Source of the DNA: Sulfurimonas sp.
Lineage (GTDB): Bacteria; Campylobacterota; Campylobacteria; Campylobacterales; Sulfurimonadaceae
Length of the DNA: 64,000 nt
Assembly (NCBI GenBank): GCA_026988315.1
Contig: JALSLJ010000076.1
Span: 1 to 64,000 of the forward strand
Direction: 5' to 3'
Shown here: positions 49,968 to 58,289 of the stretch, piece by piece
Position numbering within the stretch: position 1 is the first letter of the stretch
Layout: each line of letters begins with the position of its first letter
Notes under the pieces: generated by a model
What the model saw: the letters and a program-made list of their open reading frames with translations, nothing else
Databases searched by the model: none
What the model was told of the DNA's origin: nothing
Position numbers and translations under genes: made by a program

Positions 49968-51187
49968 TACTTTTTTTCCTCTTCAAACTGTTTTAAAAAC
50001 TCTTTTATATTTCTAGCTGCTTGACGGATACGGTTATCGTTTTCTATGAGTGCTATACGAACATAGTTCTCGCCATATTCACCAAAGCCTATCCCTGGGG
50101 CAACTGCGACTTGAGCCTCTGTTAAAAGTCTTTTTGAAAACTCTAAACTTCCTAGGTGTTCTGCACATTTTGGAATTTTCGCCCACACAAACATACTGGC
50201 TTGGTTTCTGTGTATCGACCAACCAGCTCTTGAAAATGCTTCTATCAGTACATCTTGTCTATGATCATACTTATCTGTTATATCTTGAACACATTGTTGA
50301 TCACCATTTAGTGCGACTGTTGCTGCAACTTGAATAGGGGTAAACATCCCATAATCTAGCCATGATTTTATTTTTTGTAAAGCACCAATGAGTTTCTTAT
50401 TTCCAACAAAGAAACCAACACGCCATCCAGCCATATTGTAAGATTTAGAAAGTGTAAAAGATTCAACTGCTACATCTTTTGCACCCTCTACACTCATAAT
50501 TGATGGTGTTTTATAACCACCAAAAGTTATATCACCATAGGCGATATCAGAGATAATATAAAACCTCTCTTTTTTCGCCATCGCCACAAGTTTTACATAA
50601 AATTCTTGAGATACTGTTGCGGTTGATGGATTGTGAGGGAAATTAACTAAAACATATTTGGGGCGTGGTGAAGTTTCTTTAAAAACACGCTCTAAATTTT
50701 CAAAAAAGTGATCTTCGTTAATCTCATACTTATCATTAAAATCAATTCCAAACTTCACAACATTTCCACCAGCTAAGATAAAGGCATAAGAGTGAATAGG
50801 GTAAGTTGGATCTGGAACAACAGCTATATCACCAGGGTTTGTAATAGCATACGCCAAGTGAGCATAACCCTCTTTTGAACCCATTGTTGCAACACATTCA
50901 GTCATTGGGTCTAAATCACAATCATATCTTCTTTTATACCAGCTAGCGATTGCCATAAGAAGTTTAGGGATACCCTTAGATGTTGAATAACCATGAGTTT
51001 TTGTTTTTTGAGCAGATTCAACTAGTTTTTCACGGATATGCTCTGGAGTATCACCATCTGGATTCCCCATAGAAAAATCTATCACATCTGCACCAGCTCT
51101 ACGCTCAGCCATTTTCAAATCATTTACTTCTGCAAAAACATATTTTGGAAGTCTTTTCATTCTATCGAATTGTATTTCATCAAACAT
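49967..51187 (-). CDS. alaC: PLP-dependent aminotransferase, AlaC-type
   Basis: The 406-residue fold-type I aminotransferase matches E. coli AlaC strongly in pattern: RLPKYVFAEVNDLKMAERR, DVIDFSMGNPDGDTP, THGYSTSKGIPKL, FTLSKSYNMAGWRVGF (PLP Lys) and SMFVWAKIP. AlaC makes alanine from pyruvate with glutamate; in Campylobacterota this orthologue is often labelled LL-diaminopimelate or aspartate aminotransferase, and the next gene hom fits amino-acid synthesis. A short GGGC/GCCC hairpin (51206-51220) lies in the leader upstream. Confidence 0.85.
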   Translation of the reverse strand: MFDEIQFDRMKRLPKYVFAEVNDLKMAERRAGADVIDFSMGNPDGDTPEHIREKLVESAQKTKTHGYSTSKGIPKLLMAIASWYKRRYDCDLDPMTECVATMGSKEGYAHLAYAITNPGDIAVVPDPTYPIHSYAFILAGGNVVKFGIDFNDKYEINEDHFFENLERVFKETSPRPKYVLVNFPHNPSTATVSQEFYVKLVAMAKKERFYIISDIAYGDITFGGYKTPSIMSVEGAKDVAVESFTLSKSYNMAGWRVGFFVGNKKLIGALQKIKSWLDYGMFTPIQVAATVALNGDQQCVQDITDKYDHRQDVLIEAFSRAGWSIHRNQASMFVWAKIPKCAEHLGSLEFSKRLLTEAQVAVAPGIGFGEYGENYVRIALIENDNRIRQAARNIKEFLKQFEEEKK

Positions 51188-51259
51188 TTAGATTCCTGAT
51201 CATATGGGCACTAGGAGCCCTTTAAAATATTAATGGTATTCTAGCAAAAAAAAGCTTAT

Positions 51260-52108
51260 CTATCTTGAATCTACAGGAGCTAAAACTAACGGATCTTTAA
51301 TATTCTTAAGTGTGTATAGGTCAGATATTTTGATATACTGGGCACTTTTAGGGATATGCAGTCTGATTTTTCTTTTCTTTTTATCTCTTTTGATAACTTC
51401 TAAAAGATGCAAAGAACTATCGTAATATGCAATATATGGATACCAGTCATTTCTTCTTGAACTCACAATTTCCAGTTTTTTTATGCTTGAAACATTGAGC
51501 CAGTGTGCATAAAGGGATCTCTTCAACTTCACTTCCACCCCATCTTCAAGCTTTGGAATATTTAAAATTCCTTCACGCATATCCACAACATAAGTCCATT
51601 CCCTAGATGAATCTCTTACTACATCTACAATATAACAACCACTTTTTTTAAGTTCTCGGCTTAATATTAAGGGATCTGTTGCGTACTCAGCATTTAAACT
51701 TATAGTCCAAGTAAACTCTGAACTATTGAGGTTTGATTCTTGTGTTACATATCTGTAATAACCTATGTTTCTAAGAGTGTCGCCCATTATTTTTACAAAA
51801 AACAGAGGGGGACCACTACTTTTGAAACTTAATTTTAATTCAGTTGGTTTTTCAAAAAAAAGGTTTAAAAGTCCATTCTCTTTAAGGGTGTGAATAACCT
51901 TTACAGCATCAACCCTTTCATTTATATAGTAATCACTCTCGGGTGAAAAAATTATATCTATATAGGCGCTGTTTTGCTCATAAGTATTAGCATCTATAAA
52001 AGATTTAATTTTAAGTTTTAATAGGTTCTCTTCTTGGAATTCCTCTTGAAGTTCTTGTGAAAACGAGAGGTTAAAAAGCAGTAAAATAGATACAAAAACT
52101 TTTACCAT
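51260..52108 (-). CDS. Secreted protein of unknown function
   Basis: The 282-residue protein has a signal peptide (MVKVFVSILLLFNLSFS). It is beta-rich, with segments such as NSAYIDIIFSPESDYY, LKLSFKSSGPPLFFVKIMGD, GCYIVDVVRDSSREWTYVVDM and KIRLHIPKSAQYIKISDLY. No known domain or catalytic motif is recognised. It overlaps the RodZ-like gene by 7 bases (ATGGTAA), with AAAGG as ribosome binding site. The periplasmic part of the RodZ-like neighbour and this protein may work together in envelope shape or structure; this is inference from coupling. Confidence 0.68.
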   Translation of the reverse strand: MVKVFVSILLLFNLSFSQELQEEFQEENLLKLKIKSFIDANTYEQNSAYIDIIFSPESDYYINERVDAVKVIHTLKENGLLNLFFEKPTELKLSFKSSGPPLFFVKIMGDTLRNIGYYRYVTQESNLNSSEFTWTISLNAEYATDPLILSRELKKSGCYIVDVVRDSSREWTYVVDMREGILNIPKLEDGVEVKLKRSLYAHWLNVSSIKKLEIVSSRRNDWYPYIAYYDSSLHLLEVIKRDKKKRKIRLHIPKSAQYIKISDLYTLKNIKDPLVLAPVDSR

Positions 52109-52857
52109 TCATTACCTTTATTTATTCTTTTAAACTCTTCAAAATTTATCTTAGTTAGTTCACCATCTCTATATACAAATCTTAAGTTTTTTCCTTTTTT
52201 ATACTCTATCGTTTTGCCATTGACATCAAAATCTACATAGCCGTGTCCTAGAGAGAGAAGCCAATCTTTATTGGGATCTAAAACAAGCTCCTCCGTAATA
52301 GTTTTTTGATTTTTTTTATGAACACCAAGCTCAATATAGCCAATCCATAATTTTGATTTTGGCTTTATACTAAAATATTTTACAACAACAGGTTCAATAA
52401 CTTCTTCAACTATGGGTTCAGGGTCGTTTATATTTTGATTGCTACTTACACTTTTAGCACTCTCTATAGCACTATTGTCTAGCTCCTCAACAACAGTAGA
52501 ACTACTTGAAGAGGATGAATAAGTACTTATTAAAGCTACAATAAGAAAAACAATAACTCCAATGACGATATATATTTTTGTTGAATTTTTCTTTAATTTA
52601 GACTCAGTAAAAACATCTGCTTCTTGTTCAGGAACGATAGTGTTTTCTTGAAAATACTCGATACCCTCTTCTCTTAATGAATCTAGTTTTATGCTGTACT
52701 CTCTCTCAAGTATCGAGATAAATCCACAAAATTGTATCTTTGTCATATTATCAAAAGAGTGGCCAAAAATCGCTTGTACATGTATTTTTGATATATGTGT
52801 ATTTTCATGTATTTTTTGAGCACCAATACTTTTTAACTTCTCTAATCCTTCACTCAT
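52102..52857 (-). CDS. RodZ-like membrane protein with N-terminal helix-turn-helix
   Basis: The 251-residue protein has a cytoplasmic HTH-like region (LEKLKSIGAQKIHENTHISK ... LEREYSIKLDSLREEG, residues 1-70). One membrane helix (about 94-112, IYIVIGVIVFLIVALI) follows, then a Ser-rich linker and a periplasmic beta domain (IKPKSKLWIGYIELGVHKKN ... LSLGHGYVDFDVNGK). This is the RodZ order: HTH, single TM, periplasmic beta domain. RodZ links MreB to the cell-wall elongation machinery. The match is by architecture, not close identity. It overlaps rlmB by 4 bases. Confidence 0.65.
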   Translation of the reverse strand: MSEGLEKLKSIGAQKIHENTHISKIHVQAIFGHSFDNMTKIQFCGFISILEREYSIKLDSLREEGIEYFQENTIVPEQEADVFTESKLKKNSTKIYIVIGVIVFLIVALISTYSSSSSSSTVVEELDNSAIESAKSVSSNQNINDPEPIVEEVIEPVVVKYFSIKPKSKLWIGYIELGVHKKNQKTITEELVLDPNKDWLLSLGHGYVDFDVNGKTIEYKKGKNLRFVYRDGELTKINFEEFKRINKGNEW

Positions 52858-53534
52858 ATTCTCATCCTATCCATTAAAATAGCTCCTGCCACACTAACAT
52901 TTAATGAATCAAACTTATGTGACATTTTTATACTAACAACCTTGTCTAATTTTGAAACAACACGGGATGTAAGCCCTTCCCCCTCACTACCTAAAACTAA
53001 AACTCTTTTTCTTGTAAGCACGACATCTCTAATATCTTCACCACCCATATCAGCACCATAAACACAAAAACCTGATGTTTTCAAATCGTTTAAAACAGTA
53101 TGGATGTTATGTTCTAGTGCAAAAGGCATATCGAACAAAGCTCCTGTACTAGTGCGTAAAATCGGCTCTAAGGGAAGATTTTTAACTCCACATGCTATTA
53201 TAGAGTCCACACCTAAGGCGTATGCACTTCTAACAATTGCACCAATATTTCCAACATCTGTCAGACTTGAAAGAACAAGTACAAATTCAGAATCAAAAAA
53301 AGATCTATAACTTTGTAGTTTATACTCATCTACCTCAGCTAAAAATCCTTGATGATTAGCATTTTTACTCATTTTTTGAGCAGCTTCTGCCGGGATGCGT
53401 TTCACTTCAAAGTCCATTTTCATAAGACGCGAATACTCTTTCTTGTCAAGATCTTTTGATAAATATAAAATTTTTATCTTACTTGGATGATTATTTATTA
53501 TATAATAAATTGGTTGTTTAGCATAAATTAACAT
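52854..53534 (-). CDS. rlmB: TrmH/SpoU-family RNA 2'-O-methyltransferase, RlmB-like
   Basis: The 226-residue protein has an N-terminal substrate-binding part (ILYLSKDLDKKEYSRL, ANHQGFLAEVDEYKL) and the SPOUT catalytic knot: LTDVGNIGAIVRSAYALGVD (motif 1), LGSEGEGLT (motif 2) and SHKFDSLNVSVAGAILM (motif 3). It methylates the 2'-OH of a guanosine, most likely G2251 of 23S rRNA in E. coli numbering, using S-adenosylmethionine. It starts a three-gene operon with the RodZ-like and secreted proteins. Other TrmH-type enzymes cannot be ruled out. Confidence 0.86.
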   Translation of the reverse strand: MLIYAKQPIYYIINNHPSKIKILYLSKDLDKKEYSRLMKMDFEVKRIPAEAAQKMSKNANHQGFLAEVDEYKLQSYRSFFDSEFVLVLSSLTDVGNIGAIVRSAYALGVDSIIACGVKNLPLEPILRTSTGALFDMPFALEHNIHTVLNDLKTSGFCVYGADMGGEDIRDVVLTRKRVLVLGSEGEGLTSRVVSKLDKVVSIKMSHKFDSLNVSVAGAILMDRMRI

Positions 53535-53586
53535 GAAAGTATTCTAGCTAAAAAAAATTAATTTTGCTATATTATAGTTCTTTAAT

Positions 53587-53616
53587 TTGACTAGAGCTAA
53601 TATAAGAGAGTATTAT
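53587..53616 (+). promoter_or_regulatory. Promoter of the small-protein/Sel1 operon with an overlapping inverted repeat
   Basis: TTGACT (53587-53592), an 18-base spacer and TATTAT (53611-53616) form a plausible sigma-70 promoter about 35 bases before the ATG at 53651. GCTAATA (53596-53602) and TATTAGC (53614-53620) form an inverted repeat around the -10 box, a possible operator. Confidence 0.45.
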
Positions 53617-53650
53617 TAGCATAAAATTACAAAATAATTAAGGTTGTAAA

Positions 53651-53863
53651 ATGTCTAAAGATAAGAAAGATTTATTTAAAGATTATGTTCCTGAAGTGCT
53701 TGAATATGATGTGAATGTTGATGGAAGTGACGAACATAAAATAAGAGAGGAGCATCTCAGTACAAAAGAAAACCTTGTTGAGAAAATAAAAAAAGCTAAA
53801 GCTAAAGCTAAAGGTAATCAAACAACCTATAGAGGAAACATACGAACAGAAAATGAGAAATAA
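53651..53863 (+). CDS. Small charged cytoplasmic protein of unknown function
   Basis: The 70-residue product is very polar, with an acidic first half (YVPEVLEYDVNVDGSDEH) and a Lys/Ala-rich second half (EKIKKAKAKAKGNQTTYRG). It has no signal peptide, cysteine or recognised domain and is probably partly disordered. AAGGTTG precedes the ATG, and the stop overlaps the start of the Sel1 gene (TAATG), so the two are translationally coupled. This coupling supports a real gene. Confidence 0.62.
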   Translation: MSKDKKDLFKDYVPEVLEYDVNVDGSDEHKIREEHLSTKENLVEKIKKAKAKAKGNQTTYRGNIRTENEK

Positions 53864-54549
53864 TGATACAAAAAGCACATGATGCCTACAATGCAAAAGA
53901 TTTCACAACTGCATATAAAATCTATACAGAGCTAGCCAATCAAGGGGATGCTGATGCACAAACTTCACTCGCCTTTATGCACCAAAATGCCCAAGGTTGC
54001 GAAGTAGATGAGCAAAAAACCTTAGAGCTGTATATAAAAGCAAGTGAACAAAACCAACCTTATGCTTTTTTTAATCTCGCTATTCTTTATGCCAATGGCT
54101 TAGGTGGTGTAGAATATAATCAATTGAGAGCACATGAACTTTTTATGGAAGCAGCAACAAGGGAAGTACCACCTGCAATGTATGAAGTAGCACTAATGTT
54201 AGAACGCGGTCTTGGATGCACTCAAAATTACTCAGAATCTGCATTTTGGTATGAGGAGGGAGCTAAGCGTGGTCATCTAAAATGCTTCAACAATCTAGGT
54301 GTACTTTACAAAGAGGGGCACGGCGTTGAGATAAATGAGGCAAAATGTTTTATATGTTTCTCTCGTGCAGCTGATGGTGAACTAGCTGAGGGACTTTATA
54401 ATCTTGGTCAACTTTACGATCAAGGTATTGGATGTGAAGCAAACCATGAAATGGCACTAGACTTATGTAGAAAAGCTGCCTATAAAGGGCATGAAAAAGC
54501 TAAAAGCATTATCAAAAACTTACAAGAAGAGGGAAAAATAGTTTTTTAA
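53863..54549 (+). CDS. Cytoplasmic Sel1-repeat protein
   Basis: The 228-residue protein has about six Sel1/TPR units (ADAQTSLAFMHQNAQGCEVD, YAFFNLAILYANGLGGVEYN, AMYEVALMLERGLGCTQNY, CFNNLGVLYKEGHGVEINE, GLYNLGQLYDQGIGCEANHE). No signal peptide is present, unlike the Sel1 protein at 16998. Several repeats carry Cys in the loop (GCE, GCT). It is likely a scaffold for protein contacts. It starts within the stop of the small charged protein. Confidence 0.85.
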   Translation: MIQKAHDAYNAKDFTTAYKIYTELANQGDADAQTSLAFMHQNAQGCEVDEQKTLELYIKASEQNQPYAFFNLAILYANGLGGVEYNQLRAHELFMEAATREVPPAMYEVALMLERGLGCTQNYSESAFWYEEGAKRGHLKCFNNLGVLYKEGHGVEINEAKCFICFSRAADGELAEGLYNLGQLYDQGIGCEANHEMALDLCRKAAYKGHEKAKSIIKNLQEEGKIVF

Positions 54550-54565
54550 AAGCTAAAAGGGAAAG

Positions 54566-54582
54566 TTGCTAACGATTAGCAA
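54566..54582 (+). promoter_or_regulatory. Small hairpin in the leader before riboflavin synthase
   Basis: TTGCTAA and TTAGCAA pair around CGA in the 66-base gap between the Sel1 and riboflavin synthase genes. No U-run follows. It is too small for an FMN riboswitch. It may be a weak terminator or processing site. Confidence 0.3.
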
Positions 54583-54615
54583 TTATTGAACGAAAGAAAA
54601 CTAAAAGGAAACTAC

Positions 54616-55227
54616 TTGTTTACAGGACTAATTAGAGAGATTGCAAATGTTAAAAGCCTATCTGGAAGTACTCTTAGCATAGAGGCTAAACACAAAGCAA
54701 AACTTGGTGATTCTATTGCCATAAATGGTGCATGTTTAACTGTCACAAAAGTACTTAGAGATGGTTTTAGTGTTGAACTTTCACCAGAATCTCAAAAACT
54801 TCTAGCTATGGAGAACTATAAACACCAAGTTCATATAGAGCCTGCCATGATTATGGGTGATAGATTTGAAGGGCATGTGGTTCAGGGGCATATTGATGCT
54901 ATAGGCACCATAAAAGATATAAAAAATAATGGTAACTCTTTTGATATTTTTATAGAAGTAGAAAAAAAATTTATCCCTTACATTATTCCCAAAGGCTCTA
55001 TCACAATAGATGGAGTGAGTTTAACTGTCAATGATGTCGATGTAAATAGTTTTAGATTAACTATCATCCCACATACTATGAAAGAAACTCTTTTTAAAAA
55101 CTACAAAAAAGGCTCAAAAGTAAATATTGAAACAGATATGTTTGCCCGTTATGTTTCCCATATAATATCTCACCAAAAAAATGCTCTTTCATGGGATGAA
55201 GTGGAATCGATTGTAGCAAGGTATTAA
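54616..55227 (+). CDS. ribE: Riboflavin synthase, alpha subunit
   Basis: The start is set at TTG 54616, because AAAGGA lies 6 bases upstream and the product then begins MFTGLIREI, the invariant opening of the family. The 203-residue protein contains the two lumazine-binding barrels: SIAINGACLTVTK and GHVVQGHIDAIG in the first, SITIDGVSLTVNDV and IIPHTMKETLF in the second. It dismutates 6,7-dimethyl-8-ribityllumazine into riboflavin. It is followed 5 bases later by the FlhB-like gene. Confidence 0.93.
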   Translation: MFTGLIREIANVKSLSGSTLSIEAKHKAKLGDSIAINGACLTVTKVLRDGFSVELSPESQKLLAMENYKHQVHIEPAMIMGDRFEGHVVQGHIDAIGTIKDIKNNGNSFDIFIEVEKKFIPYIIPKGSITIDGVSLTVNDVDVNSFRLTIIPHTMKETLFKNYKKGSKVNIETDMFARYVSHIISHQKNALSWDEVESIVARY

Positions 55228-55232
55228 GCAAA

Positions 55233-55499
55233 ATGCCAAACAAAGCTGCAGCTCTTCAGTATGACAAGGGGAATGGCAGTTCTCCAAAAGTTGTAGCATC
55301 TGGCAAAGGTGAACTAGCACAAAAAATTATAGAAAAAGCACAGGAGTTTGATGTTCCCCTATTTGCTAATGAGATGCTTGTTAACTCTCTGCTTGATTTA
55401 GAGATAGACCATCAAATACCACAAGAACTTTATAAGGGCGTAGCCGATGTTTTTATTTGGCTAATGAAAAATGAGCAAAAGTTTACAAAACAGCTATAA
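55233..55499 (+). CDS. flhX: FlhB-like protein FlhX (FlhB C-terminal domain homologue)
   Basis: The 88-residue protein matches the cytoplasmic C-terminal domain of the flagellar export switch FlhB: NKAAALQYDKG, PKVVASGKGELAQKIIEKA and VPLFANEMLVNSLLDLEI. The NPTH autocleavage site is not present, as in Campylobacter and Helicobacter FlhX, which can stand in for cleaved FlhB. It is a soluble protein of the flagellar type III export gate. It is coupled to riboflavin synthase by a 5-base gap. Confidence 0.85.
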   Translation: MPNKAAALQYDKGNGSSPKVVASGKGELAQKIIEKAQEFDVPLFANEMLVNSLLDLEIDHQIPQELYKGVADVFIWLMKNEQKFTKQL

Positions 55500-55604
55500 T
55501 CTTCACTAATAGTAATAAATTTCTTATTTTTTAATACAATTTAAAGAAACTTACACCATTCCCTATTAAATACTAAAAATACTGCTAGATAAGTTTAAAA
55601 CATA

Positions 55605-55620
55605 AAGGATAATATCCCTT
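55605..55620 (-). terminator. Weak terminator after der
   Basis: AAGGATAATATCCCTT is a near-perfect inverted repeat starting at the der stop codon. On the minus strand it is followed by TATGTTTTA. It separates der from the convergent flhX. Confidence 0.35.
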
Positions 55621-57115
55621 ATTTTTCCCCTTTTTTCTTCGCTTTAAAGAGCAAAGGTGTACCTGTAAAATTAAAGGTCTCACGAAGTTTGTTTGTAAGG
55701 TATCTTCTATATGTAAAGTGTAACCCCTTTGGTTTATTCATAATTATAGCTATTTTTGGTGGTCTAGTCTCATACTGAGTAGCATAATAGATACGGATAA
55801 CTTGCCCACGCATTGATGGCAATTGATGGCGTCGCATAGCCTTCTCCATCGCCTCATTGAGTTGTGAAGTACTTATTCTCTGAGAGTAATTTTCATTTAT
55901 TTCTAAAATCAAATCATGTAGTTTATCAACTCTTTGATGCGTTAAAGCAGATAAAGTGATAATAGGAGCATATGCCAAGAACTTAAATCTCTCACGAACA
56001 TCTTGAATGATTTTATCATGCTCTTCTCTTTTGGAAATATCCCATTTATTTAAAACAATAATACATCCGAGCTTATTACTATCAACTAGTCCAGCTATTT
56101 TTTCATCAAGATCTAAAAAAGGCTCACTCGCATCTAAAACAACAAGAGCCATATTTGAGTTTTCAAGCATCTCTTTTGTACGCATTAAGGCATATTTTTC
56201 AATTCCTAAAATTTTACCACGACGACGAAGCCCGGCTGTATCAACAAAAGTTAGTTGCTTATCTTTATAATCAACAGTCTCATCAATTGGATCAATTGTA
56301 GTTCCAGCGACACTACTTACAACAGAGCGCTCTTCACCTAAAAGAGCATTTAAAAGTGAGCTTTTACCAACATTTGTGCGGCCAATAATCGCTATTTTAA
56401 TGTGGTTAATATCCTCTTCATTAAACTCTTTGATACGGTCATTTTGACCAAAGATAGAATCATCTTCAATGAGTCCATCCATCTCATCATCATCCCAGTA
56501 TGTAAAACCGTCATCAAGCTCTTCGTCGTAATTATTTGGTGCAAAAAATTCTTCATCACTAAGTTCAGGTTCAATTATGTTTATTCCATCATCTTCTTCA
56601 ACCGCCTCATCCTCTTTTATTATATCAGAGTCTGGTACTTTTGAAGCTATCCAGTCTAAAAGTTCAACAGTATTTCTATTGTGTGCAACAGAGATTCCAA
56701 AGATAGCATCTGTTCCAAACTCATAATATTCCCAAAGTTTCTCTTTCATCTTATCGTTGTCAATTTTATTGACAACAAGGGCCATATCTTTTCCCATAGC
56801 TTGCAGTTCATAAAAAAGTTTTTTATCCTCCTCTTCAGGAAGACCTTTGCCATCAACCATATAAAGGATGATGTCTGCTTTATATGCAGCTTTTAATGAC
56901 ATCTCTTTTATTTTATCAAATAGCTCGCACCCTTTATCTAAGCCACCCGTGTCTAAGAGCTGTACCTCTTTGTTTATTATAAGAGCTGTTCTTCTTTTGA
57001 CATCCCTAGTTGTACCAGCTAAGTCAGATGTAATGGCATCTCTTTTTTTAACAAGCCTGTTAAAAAGTGAACTTTTACCAACATTTGGACGACCAATTAT
57101 GGCGATTTTTTTCAT
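55619..57115 (-). CDS. der: Ribosome-assembly GTPase Der (EngA)
   Basis: The 498-residue protein has two tandem GTPase domains: G1 IGRPNVGKSSLF, G3 DTGG and G4 NKID in the first; G1 IGRTNVGKSSLL near residue 246, G3 DTAG and G4 NKWD in the second. A C-terminal KH-like domain follows (QVIRIYYATQYETRPP). Der is needed for 50S subunit maturation. The linker between the GTPase domains (about 165-240) is long and very acidic (EEDDGINIIEPELSDEE, YWDDDEMDG), as in other Campylobacterota Der proteins. Confidence 0.96.
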   Translation of the reverse strand: MKKIAIIGRPNVGKSSLFNRLVKKRDAITSDLAGTTRDVKRRTALIINKEVQLLDTGGLDKGCELFDKIKEMSLKAAYKADIILYMVDGKGLPEEEDKKLFYELQAMGKDMALVVNKIDNDKMKEKLWEYYEFGTDAIFGISVAHNRNTVELLDWIASKVPDSDIIKEDEAVEEDDGINIIEPELSDEEFFAPNNYDEELDDGFTYWDDDEMDGLIEDDSIFGQNDRIKEFNEEDINHIKIAIIGRTNVGKSSLLNALLGEERSVVSSVAGTTIDPIDETVDYKDKQLTFVDTAGLRRRGKILGIEKYALMRTKEMLENSNMALVVLDASEPFLDLDEKIAGLVDSNKLGCIIVLNKWDISKREEHDKIIQDVRERFKFLAYAPIITLSALTHQRVDKLHDLILEINENYSQRISTSQLNEAMEKAMRRHQLPSMRGQVIRIYYATQYETRPPKIAIIMNKPKGLHFTYRRYLTNKLRETFNFTGTPLLFKAKKKGEK

Positions 57116-57192
57116 ATAGTGCCTTATTTATTTTAATTATAAAAAAATTAAATCTTATTTGAAATTATATCTAAAAAATATAAGAGGGGATA

Positions 57193-57212
57193 AACTCTCC
57201 AAAAAGAGAGTT
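57193..57212 (-). terminator. Probable terminator of the LPP20 lipoprotein genes
   Basis: AACTCTC and GAGAGTT form a 7-bp stem around a 6-base loop, 15 bases behind the stop at 57228. A T-rich stretch (ATATTTTTTAG) follows about 15 bases later on the minus strand. Confidence 0.42.
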
Positions 57213-57227
57213 ATAATTATAGAGGTT

Positions 57228-57626
57228 TTAATCTAAGACTAGCCATACAAAATACTCTTGACTCATTGGATCTTGCCAAACTTCTTCTATATGTGCTGTG
57301 ATTTTAGTATTTGCAGTATAGCTAGATTTTACATTCAAATCTGTACTTACTCTGTCGTTTGTAACTTGTTCTTCTTTAGCCATACTCATGCTGACATCTA
57401 CACCTCTTTGAAGTGAAAGCTCATCTAAGGCACGAGTAATAGCGAGTCTTCTTTGATGAGACACACCTCGATGATGTATATAAGCACTACCAACAGCACC
57501 AATTTTACCATCTTGGTTTGGTTTCATAACCCAAGAGGGACGCTCATATTTTGATTTTGGTTCAGGTTGAGAGCAACCTGAAAAAACCAAAAGTAAAAAC
57601 GCAATAGAAACTACAAATAGTTTCAT
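57228..57626 (-). CDS. LPP20-family lipoprotein, short
   Basis: The 132-residue protein has a lipobox (LVFSGC, Cys18). An LPP20-type domain follows: RPSWVMKPNQDGKIGAVGSA, then HQRRLAITRALDELSLQRG and a C-terminal strand pair ending EYFVWLVLD. LPP20 lipoproteins are outer-membrane or surface associated, with no enzymatic function known. The start overlaps the stop of the 190-residue LPP20 gene by one base. It is probably co-expressed and may form a complex with that protein. Confidence 0.8.
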   Translation of the reverse strand: MKLFVVSIAFLLLVFSGCSQPEPKSKYERPSWVMKPNQDGKIGAVGSAYIHHRGVSHQRRLAITRALDELSLQRGVDVSMSMAKEEQVTNDRVSTDLNVKSSYTANTKITAHIEEVWQDPMSQEYFVWLVLD

Positions 57627-58198
57627 TAGTCAGTTGGGAACTCTTTATCAAGACTCTCTAAAGCATTCTTAGACTGAAACTGTTGCCATAAAGCTTGATC
57701 ATTTTTAAAACTTGTTTTCACAGCTTTCTTAACCTCACCATTTACAGTTGATTCAGGAACTGTAACTAAAAGATATAACGCACCCGATGGAGCTTGCCAA
57801 GAATCTACAGCTTTTGAGCCCTCTAGGTTGATTTTTGCAACCTGCTTAGAAACAGCAGTCGTTACTTGGTCAACTGTTTCAGCATCACCATCACCTGTTG
57901 TACGAGTGAAAGTCTCAACCTTATCTTTTACCTGAGATTTAATCTGCTGTGCCAAATCCGAACGACCATTTGCAGTAGCAACTCTTCTCATATGACCCAT
58001 ACCTGCAGCACTTTTTTTAGCTATACCAACACCAGCATACGCACCCTCAGCAAAAGGATTACATGTCCATTTTGGAGCTAATACATTCTCTTGTTTACAA
58101 CGAAAATCTGCTTCTGGCTTAGGTGCAGCACCACCACATCCAGAAATTGTTGCAGCTATTAAACCTGCTAATGCTATTGATGAAATTGTTTTGATCAT
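57626..58198 (-). CDS. LPP20-family lipoprotein
   Basis: The 190-residue protein has a lipobox (ATISGC, Cys21). The family pattern follows: APKWTCNPFAEGAYAGVGIA, then RVATANGRSDLAQQIKSQVK and TFTRTTGDGDAETVDQV, and the closing APSGALYLLVTVPE strand pair. Cysteines at ~34 and ~46 may pair. GGAGATC precedes the ATG. It is the first gene of the LPP20 pair. In Helicobacter, LPP20 is an exposed membrane lipoprotein of unknown role. Confidence 0.88.
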   Translation of the reverse strand: MIKTISSIALAGLIAATISGCGGAAPKPEADFRCKQENVLAPKWTCNPFAEGAYAGVGIAKKSAAGMGHMRRVATANGRSDLAQQIKSQVKDKVETFTRTTGDGDAETVDQVTTAVSKQVAKINLEGSKAVDSWQAPSGALYLLVTVPESTVNGEVKKAVKTSFKNDQALWQQFQSKNALESLDKEFPTD

Positions 58199-58289
58199 TA
58201 AGATCTCCTTTTATTAGTTAAAAGCATTATACTCTCATCAATCTTAAAAAATATTTATTACTATTATATGCTTCAAATACTAGCAAAAT

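Noticed and set aside
54550..54615. FMN riboswitch before riboflavin synthase
   Set aside because: The gap is only 66 bases with one small hairpin; the RFN element is far longer.
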